Shown: one piece after another, positions 44,717-56,876 of the stretch | Layout of the letters: each line of letters begins with the position of its first letter | Position numbering within the stretch: position 1 is the first letter of the stretch | Assembly: GCA_037043015.1 (NCBI GenBank) | Contig: CM073323.1 | Span: forward strand, 20,674,758-20,738,757 | Reading direction: 5' to 3' | DNA length: 64,000 nucleotides | Origin: Bryum argenteum | Taxonomy: Eukaryota; Streptophyta; Bryopsida; Bryales; Bryaceae | Notes under the pieces: generated by a model | Told to the model about the DNA's origin: nothing | Database searches by the model: none | Seen by the model: only the letters and a program-made list of their open reading frames with translations | Program-made: the position numbers and the translations under genes

Positions 44717-46949
44717 ATGGCAGGATCGACATCTGCTTCCGCTTCAGCGCAGGAGGAACTGAAGATATCCATCAAGTTGGTGCTTTCGACCATTCCGACC
44801 GAGGAAGCGGAGACGAAGGCGTTGGAAGAAGACCTCGATCAGATGGGACTTTCCAGCCTACTGGACATCCCGTGGGGAATGCGCGATGCGGGGATGGTGC
44901 GCGAGATGAAGACTGGCGCGCCGAACCAGTTTGAGAGGACGGTCAGAGGCAAGTCGCCGACTTGGACGGCCGATCATTGGAGGGCCGTTTACGGCCTGAT
45001 CGGAAACAACGGAGTAGGGTTATGCGGCCGGAAACATAAGTGGGCGAAGACGGCCTTTCACGAGAAGCCGCACAAACATAACGGGTACGCGGTGGAGGAC
45101 AGCAAGGACCCGAGGGAGCCCGCGGTCGTCATGTTTCTGGCGCCGATTATCCATGCGGAAAAGTCGCACCGAATCACAGTCCTCGGCTCGCTTCGCGAAG
45201 AGCGTGAGGTGGATTGGGGGATCGTCATTCGCGATTTAGTTGCCCGGCTCGCGGAGAATGTAGGTAAGAGCCGGCCGAGCCCAATTACCCCCTTTCTTTA
45301 CCACTTGTATCACAAGAAGGAGGTTCTTAAGGAGGATGAGGAGTCAGCGTACGAGATGTCGTTGGCGGCTCAAAATAACGAGGTGTTTGAATCCGAGGAG
45401 GACGTAGACAACAAGGTCGTTTACTTGGATGAGGAAGAGGAGGCCGGATCCGAGGACGAAGAGGTGGAGCCGGAAGCGCCCCAAGAGCCCGTTCGCGAGG
45501 CGACCCCGCAATCAGCACCGGAGGTCAAGGTTGTCATATTGGGCGTGTTGAGGTAATCGAGCGGACAAAACGGGCGTACGAGTTGTCCCGGACGGACGGG
45601 CGTGCCGCCGTGCCCGCTTACCTTGATTGTAGGGGGTGTGTAATTTTTCGTGGGTAAGAAACTTTGCAGTAAAAAGCGTGTGTGGCGTTCCACGCGGCCC
45701 GTACGCGGCGGCCAAGTGGCTTAGTTTTCACCTAAATCCTTGCCACGTCGTCGTTTTCTACCTAAACCAAAAGTCAATAGCCATTTGAGTGATTTGACCC
45801 TATTGGGCGAGCCACAACCCAATCGGATGGACAACGCGGACGGACGGGCAGGCGGCGTGCCCGCCCGGTATGACAACCTTGCCGAAGGTAATCATACTTC
45901 CGTCCCGAGCGTCCGGCCTCGGTTGGAGTTCAAACCGACCGTGGCCAAACTTCTATGACTTGAGACAAAACAGAGGTCGGGAACCTCCAATCTAGGCCAA
46001 CGACCCCCGACTCCGTCCGACCATATCCTCCCCAAACCATCCGGATCCGATTATGAGGGCATGGCATCATTTTACGGACGCCCGCGCCACATACTTTCAT
46101 TATCAGGAAATAATAGCAAAGATGTGTAAGGAGTTTGGAGTGCAGACATTGCTGGAAGTAAAGACGGCCTCGGACTCCAAGCCGACCCAAGAGCAATATC
46201 AACAGTTGAAGAGGCAGATCACGAAGCTTACCATCAACAACAGACGTTTAAGGGAGACGATCAAGCAAAGGGACGACAAGCTCGTTATCAACCGACATGC
46301 ACTTCAAACCGCTCACGAGCAGGTGGTCAAGCTTGTGGAGATTTGTGAAGTTCCGGCCAAGGTCCTCCAAAGGGCAAATCTATTTGAGGCCGGAATCCTA
46401 CAGTCGGAAGTCTTCAAGGCAGATACCTTCCGCAAGTTTCTGCTTGCAGCCAAGACTTATTCAACAAAAATCGAGAAGAGCAACAACGAAGTGAAGGTGG
46501 TGTTGGGCTCCGTCCGTGAGCGAATTGCGGAGATGGCTTCGACTCCGGCCTTTGCAGGTACGCCAGCGCAGACTCTGGTCGGGCGGCCTGAGCCGGTCGA
46601 AGTTCAGATGACGGATGCAGGACCTTCGAGTCCGGCCAATCCCATGGGCAAGGTGAAGATAGAGGAAGGCGCAGCTGGCCTAGCTGATTCTTTTGCCAAG
46701 AATACCCGCTCAGTGGCAAGGCGGCTTATGAACGAAGAATGGGAGAAATCCCCAGCCGCTCAGAAGCTCCATGAGATCGGCATCAATGTCTCAAAAGAAG
46801 AGGAATTGAAGAGCGATGCTGACACGGACGAGGACGAGAGTGACGAGGAGTTCATAACTGACACGGGCAAGAGAGTCAAGGCAGGCCGGATTGCAGGATC
46901 ACCCCCGAAACGGCCGAAGCATGAAGTAAGCTCAAAGAGGAGGAGATAG
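44717..46949 (+). CDS. GC-rich two-exon gene of unknown function (possibly transposon-derived)
   Basis: Exon 1 is 44717-45523 and exon 2 is 46107-46949, phase 0 at both sides (CCGGAG|GTCAAG ... TTATCAG|GAAATA), giving 549 residues. Exon 1: MAGSTSASASAQEELK, then SPTWTADHWRAVYGLIG, GLCGRKHKWAKTAFHEKPHK, VDWGIVIRDLVARLAENVG, SPITPFLYHLYHKKEVL, and an acidic tail (EEEEAGSEDEEVEPEAPQE). Exon 2: a long coiled coil (QLKRQITKLTINNRRLRETI), VRERIAEMAS, and an acidic then basic nuclear-type C-terminus (RPKHEVSSKRRR). The FLYHLYHK segment is faintly reminiscent of plant transposon-associated proteins. I do not recognise a family. Base composition is clearly higher in GC than the neighbours, which suggests insertion from elsewhere. 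No LTRs were found around it. Confidence 0.6.
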
Positions 46950-47921
46950 GACGGATTCATAATCCGTAAGTTAGAAGCCGATCCAGGGTTAGGAAGTCGG
47001 ATTAGAACAGTAGGTAGGATCTTTTGAAAGCAAGTCGCTTTTTGCGGAGTAAGCCGTGTAGGTCGGCCGCCGCAATCTAGTTAGGTTTCTAAGTCGTTGA
47101 CTTAGAGGTACATATAGGTGAAATTGTTGTCACCAAAAACATTCCTTACTTGTTATTGAACAACCCCTTATGCGCATATTCAATGTGATCCTTGCTTTGT
47201 CTCCCTTTTGAGGTCGAGTGCTTAGAAGTAGTATCTACTGTTTCCGAGTTGTAAGTTGGGGGTTAGAAATCCGGATTCCTTGCTAGATTGTATCTGTGGA
47301 GTTGAGGTCGGGTTGGGCGTATTAGCGAGTGCCTTGTGTCTTGAGCTGATCTAGGTGTGTGAGAGAGAGAAACTACTGTCGTAAACACCTTACGGTCAGG
47401 AAGGGTCTCGGAGTAGAGTGTGCGAGGCGGGATTCCAATCCAACCCCCAACTGCTACAGAGTTGGGTTCCTCTGTAGTCTCAGAGGACGGATCAAGAGCA
47501 GTATGTGACCGGAATACGTGTAGACGTCCTCTAGCCGGATTCGGATCTCTTGGAGTTTGTCATTGTAGTAAGTGCAATAGGGTAACCAGGACGGTCTGCG
47601 TGACCTGCTAATTTGGCCTGGTCGGATTAGTTGTGAGGACGCAATGCTTTCCTAAGTGTAGGTGTTTGTGTGAGTAGAGTTTAGATGTAGAAGTTTCCGC
47701 CACGGTAAACATAAGGGAAAGAGTCTTTGTGCATCCCCTCTTGCAAAGGGATAGCCTTGTCAAGCAAGGTTAGACATAAGTTTGGGAACAAAACGGTTGG
47801 TGGTTGGTTGTCTTAGCACTATTTAGATTTGGTCACTTTATAGAATCCCTGGAACGATACACGAGTCACCTAAACACGTGTATTACACTGATAAACGTAT
47901 AAGGGAAGACAACGTGGATAC
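46950..47921. other. 3' region of the unknown gene, GC-richer than surroundings
   Basis: The CGG-rich composition of the preceding gene (CCGGATTC, GGTCGG) continues to about 47650, so the inserted unit probably extends this far. No second gene is recognised. Confidence 0.4.
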
Positions 47922-48918
47922 ATGGCATCCGACACTTACATTGTAGCAATGCGAGAGAAAGGACTTAAATGTAAAGACATTGCAGATGTGCTGCACATGC
48001 CTCGTTCTACTATCTCCACTGTCCTCACAAAATATAGACTTACAAGTTCTATGCAGACTGAATCACGAGGCCACCCTAAAGTAAAACTGACCCCCCAAGA
48101 ATTGCGTGATTTAGCTTGGCTTGTTCGTGATGACCGCCAACAAACTGTTGCAATGCTTGCTGACCGTTTTGGTGTGCATAGAAACACCATACGCACCTAT
48201 ATCCATAGACTAGGATTTCGCGATAGGGTTGTCCGTAAAAATCCCTAATTATCTGACCGTAGCTCAGAAAGCAAAGAGATTAGCCTTTGCAAAGGAACAT
48301 CGTCATTGGACTGAAGATGATTGGAAAAATGTGATCTGGACCGATGAGTCGTCCTTTGAACTTGGAAAAACGTCACGACAGATTAGAGTGTGGCGAAAGC
48401 CACATGAAGCATATGCTTCAAAATGTTTAGCACCCACTTTCAAATTGGGTAGGTCTTCAGTCATGGTTTGGGGGGCTTTTTCTGGTTTTGACAAAAGCCC
48501 ATTAGTTTTCTTGCCTGAGGGTGAACAAACAACAAAGGATTTCATTCAAAATGTCTATGATGGCACTTTAAGTGCCTTCTATTTTATGCATGATCATCCT
48601 AACCATCTCACACTCATGGAAGATGGGGCACCAATCCACCGTAGCAAACTTGCACAACAATGGAGGATAGCTTATGGTATCCAAAAATTAGAGTGGCCTC
48701 CAAACTCACTGGACCTCAACCTCATTGAAAACTTATGGAAATCTGTCAAGGAGTCGCTCTGCCACCACAACCGACCAAGAAATAAATAAGAAATGATGCA
48801 AACTATTGAAGCTGTATGGAATGAAGTCTCCATGGAGCAATTGCACAATCTGATTGCAAGTATGCCTTGACAAATAAAAGCAATCAATTTAGCAAAGGGT
48901 GAAAGCACCAAATGGTAG
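47922..48918 (+). pseudogene. Tc1/mariner DD34E transposase, decayed
   Basis: Starts MASDTYIVAMREKGLKCKDI with a helix-turn-helix region (ADVLHMPRSTISTVLTKYR, then ADRFGVHRNTIRTYIHRLGF). The catalytic part has WTDESSF, LMEDGAPIHRS and PPNSLDLNLIENLW, with 34 residues between the second Asp and the Glu. This is the DD34E signature of Tc1-like elements. The frame shifts at an A5 run near 48240. After the TAA at 48787-48789 the original C-terminus continues (EMMQTIEAVWNEVSMEQLHN, IASMP, TGA, QIKAINLAKG, TKW). The TGA is probably a CGA-to-TGA change. Three lesions make this copy inactive. Terminal inverted repeats were not found by eye. Confidence 0.88.
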
Positions 48919-49200
48919 ATAGTATTTAGAAAGGAATTATTATTTTATTTTATTTTTCAACTATATGTGTGTACATTTATCATAGTTACAAAGCTCTCTG
49001 CGATTCTAACGCAACTTTTGGATTCCAAATTGAATCATTTCTACACCTTCTACAGCTTTTCAAAGGTCATACATGCTGGGGTGAAATTTTAGGGGAAAAA
49101 AAACTCGTAAGCCCATTGTACCCGATTGTACAATTCCACCAAGTTGTATTTAAGGTTCAAAGAGAAAAGGTTTCCAAGAATTGTTAAAAGGTTGGATTAC

Positions 49201-50180
49201 ATAACACTAAACGTCCTTGGGGTATTTTTAGCCAAAAACTCATTTTCAAAAAAAGTGATATAGATGAAAATAAAGATAAGCTATTTAGATCTCAACCGTA
49301 CAAACTTGTAATAGACTTGTAGTAGATCATGTGAACCAAAACTTGACTCATGGGACCTCATAGATTGCGAGATCATAACATATTAGTGCGCAAAACAGGC
49401 TACAAAATACCATCATTTCCACTTTGAAGTGAAAATACTACCAACATGAAATTTGCAATAAAAAAATCAGCAACTAGAAAGTTGTTCATCTTCATTTCAA
49501 AGACACACTTGTACCAAAAAAATTCATCAAAAAAAAAATCTTGGCTCAAATAGTAGCCTTGTAGTCGTGAAAACTGCCAAAAATTTTACAAAGGAAAAAT
49601 AGTCCAAAACTAGACCCCTCGCACTCAAATCCATGCCTTTTCTTCAATATATCCTCGATTGGGTCAAGGTTTCCACCACTAAAAATAGACTATAATTGGA
49701 ATCCATCCCAAAAAATAAAGTCAAAATCTAACAGTGGATGAAGGAGATCTAGCTCTTCAAAAATCATCCATTTTTTCACTTTTTTCATCGTAGAAACATC
49801 ATTGCAAAGCCAATACCAAAGTTATCTAGATCAAAAAACTTCCAACTACAAAGTTGTTAGGATGCATCTAAATATCAAACCTATGAAAAGAAATTCATGA
49901 AAAACTATTTTAAATTTCACATAATTGGCTTGCAATAGTAAAACATGCCAAATGTTTGAAAACCCAAAAACAAAAGCTGCCTTCACTAAAATCCATGCCA
50001 TTTATTCATACTTTATTTTATGAGTTAGCAATTTTTACCACATAAATTAGACTTGATTTGTGACCTAACCCAAGTGATTTCGTCAAAAATGAAGTTTGGT
50101 TGAAGAAGTTATGGCTCTTCAAAGTTTTTGTCCTTCATCCAAAATGTCGTTTCTCGACACTAGGGACATTTAGGGGTTAA
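49201..50180 (+). mobile_element. piggyBac-type MITE, 980 bp
   Basis: The left end is ATAACACTAAACGTCC (degenerate) and the right end GACATTTAGGGG then TTAA (50177-50180). The interior has GATGAAAATAAAGATAAGCT, CTCAACCGTACAAACTTGTA, GAGATCATAACATATTAG, and ATCCAAAATGTCGTTTCTCG. The same order occurs in 52033-53954 and 52667-53647. No open reading frame of note. Confidence 0.8.
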
Positions 50181-50287
50181 GGAACTTCACAAGTTTGCCT
50201 TAGTTATTTGAAGACTTGCGCATCTTCAAAATATTGTACTTAAATAGGTGCAGGAGTTTTATATAATTATTAATTTCTTTTGAGTCT

Positions 50288-50800
50288 TTTTCCCCTAAAC
50301 ATTTAAGTGGTTTTTGGACCTCCAAAACCAAAAGCTTTGATTTTCTACTACCTCGTTCAAACTGAGGTGTAGTTCAAATTTTTATCGTTCATTTGTAATT
50401 TCAAACGTAGGATCTCAAACTTGGCTACTATCAAATACACTATGTAAAATTTCAGCTAGTGGATCAGTTGTGAGATCGTGACTTTCAAAGTGGTTGCAAT
50501 ACTTTTTTATTCTTAGAAGACATTCTTTGAGAGGCATAGTCTACTTTGTGCAAAGGACTTGTTGATTGTTACCCCAAACATTTTACACATATCTTTTTTC
50601 ATGTAGATAACTAAGTTGAGTATGTCCATGCAAAATTGTAGAGACTATTTCAGGAACCTTCCAACAAAAATATTAAAATATGCATTACGTTAATTATATT
50701 TGGTTTTTATGAAACGTAGACAATGAGTACCAACCTTGATGGGTTTCTAAATTTTAAGCAAGAAATTTTTGAAAAAATTCCAAAATCTTAAATTGAGACG
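50288..50800 (+). mobile_element. piggyBac element remnant, left 500 bp
   Basis: Starts CCCCTAAACATTTAAG, preceded by TTTT where TTAA is expected. It then follows the left end of the 5.63-kb element: GTTGATTGTTACCCCAAAC, CATATCTTTTTTCATGTAG, and GGGTTTCTAAATTTTAAGC..TTTTTGAAAAAATTC. The right end was not found. Confidence 0.65.
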
Positions 50801-52032
50801 AATTTTGAAAGAAAGAAATAGAAAATTCCTATAAAATTTAAAGATTGTTCTTGTAAAATTTCTAGGCTGCCTTTATAAATTTGGTAGAAGTTCCAACTTG
50901 GGTCGCTTGGAACCTTGGGTAGCAAACTGAAGATAGACATATTAACAAGAAATGAATAGAATTGAATTGCCCTTTTTGGACATGAAATCTGAAATTTCCA
51001 TTTGGAAATTTTGAAGTTGGAATTTGGCATCGCAAATTTTACTACATACCATGGTTATCAAGTACAAAATACAAAAATATAGTAGTATCAGAAATACATA
51101 CAAATATATTTATCAAGTACAGTGCTTTCATTGTAAAAAGATCTTACGCTTGCCAAAATGTTGGTGATGCTATGAGCTATCCAATTTGTCCAAGTTGTAG
51201 ACACACACCAAGTGCTTAGAATGTCCTAGGCCATGAGACTTTGGAAGAAGATTAGGTTGCAAAAAATTACTTAGTCATAGGGAAGCGTTTCTTGAAAATT
51301 GCATGATTGATTGCCTCTTACATGCTTGCTCTGTTCTCATTTGTTTTTCCACAAGCTCGCTTCATTTGCTGCAATGGAAGGAGCATGATAGCAAGCTTAA
51401 AATGATCTTGTGATTGATGAATGGATTCAGAGGTCAAGATGCTCTTGTACAAAGCACAAATTAACTCTATTCCTTACTCAAAGCTTGAAACTAGCCATTG
51501 GAGCTGCGGGCCCACAACATTGGTGGGAGAATGGGGCCTCAAATTAAGGGTGAAGAAGACGATTCCATGTATTTTGTTGAAAATTATAAGGACTTTTTCA
51601 ACATTTGCTTCATTATGGTTTTGTAGTGTTGAGATTGAGAGGAATAACTATAACTAAACCGATGGTGTTTAGTGTTTGAAGAAATCATAAAAGAAAGGTA
51701 AAACACATGTTCTACAAACATTGTTTATTTCATTACAAATTAACTTACCTAATCCAAAATTTGAGTTGAGCACTATATGTATTCTACGTATTGAATGATT
51801 ATGAATACATGTTGAAACAACAAGTGTCTTCAAAATGCTGAGAGAAGGGAGAATATCAATACCTTGCATCCAGATGGAGTGGACAAATCTTGCATTCCGG
51901 ATGGATATTGGTAGTAAGAAATTTGTTATCTAAGAAATGAAGATGTTTTCGTGGTAAGTGCTTGAATTCACAAAACACCTCAAATCACTCACTGGATCTA
52001 TTCAAGTAAGGGTGCACCTACAAGTTCCATTT
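50801..52032. other. AT-rich spacer, nothing recognised
   Basis: No gene or clear repeat structure. Short open frames around 51421-51657 carry no recognisable motif. Confidence 0.4.
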
Positions 52033-53954
52033 TTAACCCCTAAATGTCCTAGCCTATTTTTAGCCAAATAACACAATTTCAAAAATAATGTCATAGATGA
52101 AAATGAAGATAAGCTATCAAGATCTCAACTGTACAAAATTGTGATAGACTTGTTTGCAGGTCATGTGGATCAAAATTAAGTCATGAGACCTCATAGATTG
52201 GGAGATAATAATGTATTAGTCCTAAAACTTACCTACATAATTTCATCATTTTTACTTTAGTGTGGAAATTCTACCAACAAACCAATTGCAATGGACAATT
52301 TGCCGACTAGAAAGTTGTTCACCTTTATCTCAATTACACCTTGCACCAAAAAAATTATCAAAAAGATTTATCGGCACTTAGAGTAGCCTTGCAACGGTGA
52401 AAACTGTTGAAACATTCAGAAACGAAAAGTAGTCCAAAACTAATCCCTTTACGATCTAATCAGGATTTCTACTAATAAAACTAGACTTTGAATGGATTCT
52501 ATCCCAAAAAATAAAGTTGAAATCCAACGGTGGATGAAGGAGATATAGCTCCTTAAAAATCATCCACTGTTTTTCACTTTTTCCATTGTAGAATCATCAT
52601 TGTAAATCTAATACCAAAAGTTTTTGGACCCAAAATCTTCCAACTACAAAGTTGTTAGATATCATCTTAACCCTTAAACGCCCACGATGTCGAAAAACGA
52701 CATTTTGGATGTACATCCAGAAACTTTGAAGAGCCATATCTTCTTCACCCAAGGTCCGTTTTGGATGAAATCACTTGGATTAGGTTCCAAATCAAGTCTA
52801 GTTTGTGTTGTAAAATTTTCAAGCCCATACAATAAAGTATGAATAAATGGAATGCACTTTAGTGAAGACAGCTCTTGTTTTTGGGATTCCAAGCATGGGG
52901 CATGTATTACCATTGCAAGCCAATTACGTGAAATTAAAAATAGTTTTTCATGATTTTTTTTTCATGGTCATGATCTTAAGGTGATTCTTAACAACTTTGT
53001 AGTGAGAAGTTTTTTGATCCAAATGATTTTGCTATTGGATTTGCAATGATGTTTTGTCAACAGAAATAGTGAGAAAATGGATGATATTTGAGGAGCTATA
53101 TCTCCCTCATCCACCGTTGGATTTCAACTTAATTTTCTAGGATGGCCTCCAATTAGAGTCTAGTCTAAGTGGTAGAAACCTTAACAAGATCGAAAATGTT
53201 TTGAAGATAAGGCATGAAATTGAATGCAAAGGGTCTAGTTTTGGACTATTTTTCCTTTGTAAAATGTTCGGTAGTTTTTACCATTGCATGGCTTTTATTT
53301 GAGTCAAAATTTTTTTTTGATGAATTTTTGTTGGGTAAAGGACTTATTAAGATGAAGGTGAACATCTTTCTAGTTGGTGATGTTTTCATTGCAATAGGTA
53401 TATTGGTAGCATTTCCACCTCAAAGTGAAAATGATGAAATTTTGCAGTTTGTTTTTGATATTAATATGTTATGATCTCCCGATCTATAAGGCCTCATGAC
53501 TCAAATTTTGGTCCACATGATCTTTGATAAGTCTAATACAAGTTTGTACGGTTGAGATCTTAAGAGCTTCTCTTGATTTTCATTTATGACGATTTCTATG
53601 GAAATGTGCTTTTCTGCTAAAAATAGGCTCGGGCGTTTAGGGGTTAAGATCAAAATTATTCACAAAAATGGCATGAAAAACTATTTTTTATTTCACATAA
53701 TTGGCTTGCAATGGTAAAACATGCTCCCTTTTTAAAAACTCAAGAACAAAAGCTGCCTTCACTAAAGTGCATGCCATTAATTCATACTTCATTGTATGAG
53801 TGTGCATTTTTACCAAACACATTAGACTTAATTTGGGACACACCATAAGTGATTTCATCAGAAAAAAAATTAGATGAACAAGCTATGGCTCTTCAAAGTT
53901 TTTGCCCTACATTTGAAATGTAGAAAAACGACATTGGGGACGTTCAGGGGTTAA
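52033..53954 (+). mobile_element. piggyBac-type MITE split by a nested copy
   Basis: The left end is TTAA with CCCCTAAATGTCC (52033-52036 is TTAA). The right end is GACGTTCAGGGG then TTAA (53951-53954). Excluding the insert, it is about 945 bp and follows the 49201-50180 element along its whole length. The junction AGATATCATC-TTAA / TTAA-GATCAAAATT shows exactly where the second element entered. Confidence 0.85.
52667..53647 (-). mobile_element. piggyBac-type MITE, 981 bp, nested in opposite orientation
   Basis: TTAA at 52667-52670 and 53644-53647 bound it. The ends are CCCTTAAACGCCC and GGGCGTTTAGGGG. The sequence is the reverse-oriented relative of its host. Being inside, it is the younger insertion. 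Confidence 0.88.
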
Positions 53955-54179
53955 ACTTCATAACTACTTTAATATTGATCTAAAATGAGGAATGATACCA
54001 ATTGTTCCAATCTCCTAAATACTTTCCTCATCTTTCAACAATCATTCACTTTACCAATGAGCTATCCAATTTGAAATTAAACAGTTTTTGAACCACTCAC
54101 TATACGATGAGACCACTTACATTTGTTGTACTTTATACCAATAAGTTGATGTTCGAAAGTTCTATTGCCCTTTTTTTTG

Positions 54180-54495
54180 TTGACCTCTAAACTTCCCGTG
54201 CTATTCATAGCCAAAAAACACATTTTTGAAAAACGTGCCATAGATGAAAATGAAGATAAGCTAGTTAGATCTCAACCGTACAAGCTTGTAATAGACTTGT
54301 TGTAGGACATGTGGACCAAAATTTGAGTCATAAGGCCTCATAAGTTGCAAGATCATTACGTATTAGTACTCAAAATATCACAAACTCTAAGTATTTTAAC
54401 TTTTAGGTGAAAATCCTGACAATATACTTGTTGCAATGAAAAAATCACCAATTACAAAGATATTTACTTTCACATTAATAACACCTTCGCATAAA
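54180..54495 (+). mobile_element. 3'-truncated piggyBac-type MITE
   Basis: Starts TTGACCTCTAAACTTCCCG (degenerate TTAACCCCTAAACGCCC) and follows the family: GATGAAAATGAAGATAAGCT, CTCAACCGTACAAGCTTGTA, CAAGATCATTACGTATTAG. Similarity is lost near 54495. Confidence 0.75.
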
Positions 54496-54945
54496 AGGAT
54501 TAGGTGTAAGGCATGGATTGGATATATAGATAGTAGGAAGATTGACATTTACTTTCACTCGTCGTTTTACTCCAATAAGTTTATGCACCGTGGGTGTAGA
54601 TCGTGTGGCATGCGATATAAATCATGCATTTAGAATAAGCTCTACTAGTATCTAGGGAACAAAAAAAAGTAAGCTCATTTTAAAATTGCAGGATAGCATG
54701 AACATTTAAAATGAAGCAAAGAATGGTATCACTTATTCATTGATAGTGTACGAAGAAGTATTCGTATTATTTCATATTCAATTCATTGATAAATGTGTAA
54801 ATTTGTGTTAAAGATGTAGTAGACTCCCATGTGAATGTAACGTACTTTACAGTTTTGAAATCGGATCATTTTTAAGTGCACAAGCAATGTTTAAAGTCGA
54901 CTAAAAAATTGCCCTAACAACTGAATTCGTAAATCATCTGGAGGG

Positions 54946-55225
54946 TAAGGTAGACAGACCTATAACCGACAACTTAAGGATTTTAGCACATGATATTAAG
55001 GTATATATTTTTTTTAGAATTTTTCATGTGTGCAAACATAAGGTTCTTGTTGAATGCAAAAAGTTTTGTGATTTTATTTGCATTATTCAAATAGTTATAA
55101 TTGTTTGAAGTGAAAAGTTGCTTGCGACCTAAAATCGATCTCATGCTCAAATATACAAATGAGGTACATCTGTCCTTTAAAAATCTAGGAACTGGGCTAG
55201 ATCGGTTTTGGGTCTGTCTACCTTA
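54946..55225. mobile_element. MITE of a different family, 280 bp
   Basis: Terminal inverted repeats TAAGGTAGACAGACC (54946-54960) and GGTCTGTCTACCTTA (55211-55225) are a perfect 15-bp match. Similarity continues inward (ATAACCGAC versus AAAACCGAT). No TTAA. Target duplication and superfamily are unclear. No coding capacity. Confidence 0.75.
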
Positions 55226-56017
55226 TACGGTAGTACATCCAGTGGTTGGTGGTAACAGCTGAGCTTTTTAATATTAACGAGTTATGTCAGTTACAGATTA
55301 CTATATGTCAGAAAGCCGACTGCACGGAGAAGTATACAAGGATAATTAGAAATTTATTTATTCTTATTTTTATATTTTTTACCAGGGCAAGAAAGAACTT
55401 CGAGACTAAGCAGCTGCTTACCAATTATCAACACATCAGTGACTGGCGACAAATGCCAAGTAACCTTACAATCAACTCTAACTGCAAGAGCTTATTGTGA
55501 GTCCATGTCGAATCAAAGACTTTTAACCTTTATAGATGAGGGAAGCTCGAATCGGGTCGATCTGCTTAAAAAATGGATACACTAGAAAAATCCGTTAAGT
55601 TCAACGACTAGGGACCACAACACCCACTTTTGGTCGGATTGGAAACCATATGTCGCACTGGGCACCAACGAGTCACTTTACGATTGAACTGGGGACTAAA
55701 CTCAGAAATGCATGATTTTTGCTCCGCAGGAGCACGATTCTTGTTTACCTGTGTGTGAAGGTCCTTAGTTTGGTGCATCTGGTCCCTAGTTTGGTGCATT
55801 TGGTCCCGAGTCTGTTTTACATAGCGGATAACTAAAAACAAGGCACGAAACGATGGATTGGAGACCAAATAGGGTCCAAAGTGGGGACTAAATGGATTTC
55901 TCTAATGTTTTTACTAAAAGTGAAACTTTGACTCAATATATCTCAAAATCTATACGGTGGATTTTGGTAGAAATTAGGAAGTAGACTAATTCAATTGTTA
56001 TGAACAAGATCCTATGA
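55226..56017. other. Spacer upstream of the glycine-zipper gene
   Basis: Includes a 21-bp tandem repeat at 55762-55812 (TCCCTAGTTTGGTGCATCTGG units). No gene recognised. Confidence 0.4.
55762..55812 (+). repeat. 21-bp tandem repeat, about 2.4 units
   Basis: TCCTTAGTTTGGTGCATCTGG, then TCCCTAGTTTGGTGCATTTGG, then TCCCGAGTC. Confidence 0.8.
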
Positions 56018-56580
56018 TTGGATTACTCAAAATCGAATCTAAGAAAAGAAAAAAAAAAATTATTCACAGATTTCAGATATGGCTGTCTAGAAGCTTCTCC
56101 TTCAGGGGTTGAGATATTAGAGGTCTGCACATCCGAGGTAGCTCTACCTAATGACATTGATTCATGTTTTCATGGAGCTTATCTATCAGCGGGCACCTTA
56201 CAGGAATCTCTAAGAGTACATTCCGATCCATCACTGTACGGGAGGATCAATGTACCTGCAGTATCAATGTGCGAGATCAACAAAGTCAAAGCTGTAGCAG
56301 CACCTGGCGCTTCGAGGATAGACACGGAGTGCCCAAAAGTCTCGCACAGACAGTACGGTGCATGGCAGACCATTTACGAGATTGAAGCAACATCGATCGA
56401 ATAAGCTTACATCCCATGATGAGGTCGATGAGCAAAATGATGTAATACGCAAGCTCTTGGGGGCTGGGTCAGTCGGCAAGGACCCAACCTCATCCAAGTA
56501 GCATTATACGACCGATGTTAGCATAGAAAGCTTCAGAGCGAGCCTTTCCACAGCCCTGCCCTCAGACAACTGTGTGGATA

Positions 56581-56775
56581 GTGCGAAAACAGCAACATCC
56601 GTTGCAGGGGCGATGGAGAGTGCGGAGACAGCAACATCCGTTGCAGGAGCGATGGAGAGTGCGGAGAGAGCAACATCCGTTGCAGGAGCGATGAATGGTG
56701 CGGAGACAGCAACATCTATTGCAGGAGCGATGGAGTGTGTGGAGACCGTAACATCCGTTGCGGGAGTGATGGGGA
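56581..56775 (+). repeat. 39-bp coding minisatellite, five units
   Basis: Units start at 56581, 56620, 56659, 56698 and 56737, with core GCAACATCCGTTGCAGGAGC. The 39-bp period keeps the reading frame. Confidence 0.92.
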
Positions 56776-56788
56776 ACGACCGGCTAAG

Positions 56789-56876
56789 ATGTAGTATCGG
56801 CGACCTTCCATGTATTATTTCGTGCAGAATGTAGCAAGCGGGTACATTTGCCGAGGTGAGGTCGCCGATACTACAT
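56789..56876. repeat. Perfect 18-bp inverted repeat with 52-bp loop
   Basis: ATGTAGTATCGGCGACCT (56789-56806) is perfectly inverted at 56859-56876 (AGGTCGCCGATACTACAT). The loop contains the first in-frame amber codon. Confidence 0.92.

Noticed and set aside
44240..47900. LTR retrotransposon around the GC-rich gene (a TGTCGG start and a TATA box suggested an LTR)
   Set aside because: No second LTR copy, primer-binding site, protease, integrase or reverse transcriptase was visible, so the gene is reported alone.
53214..53474. Hydrophobic 86-codon open frame
   Set aside because: Lies inside the nested MITE and is not preserved in the sister copies.
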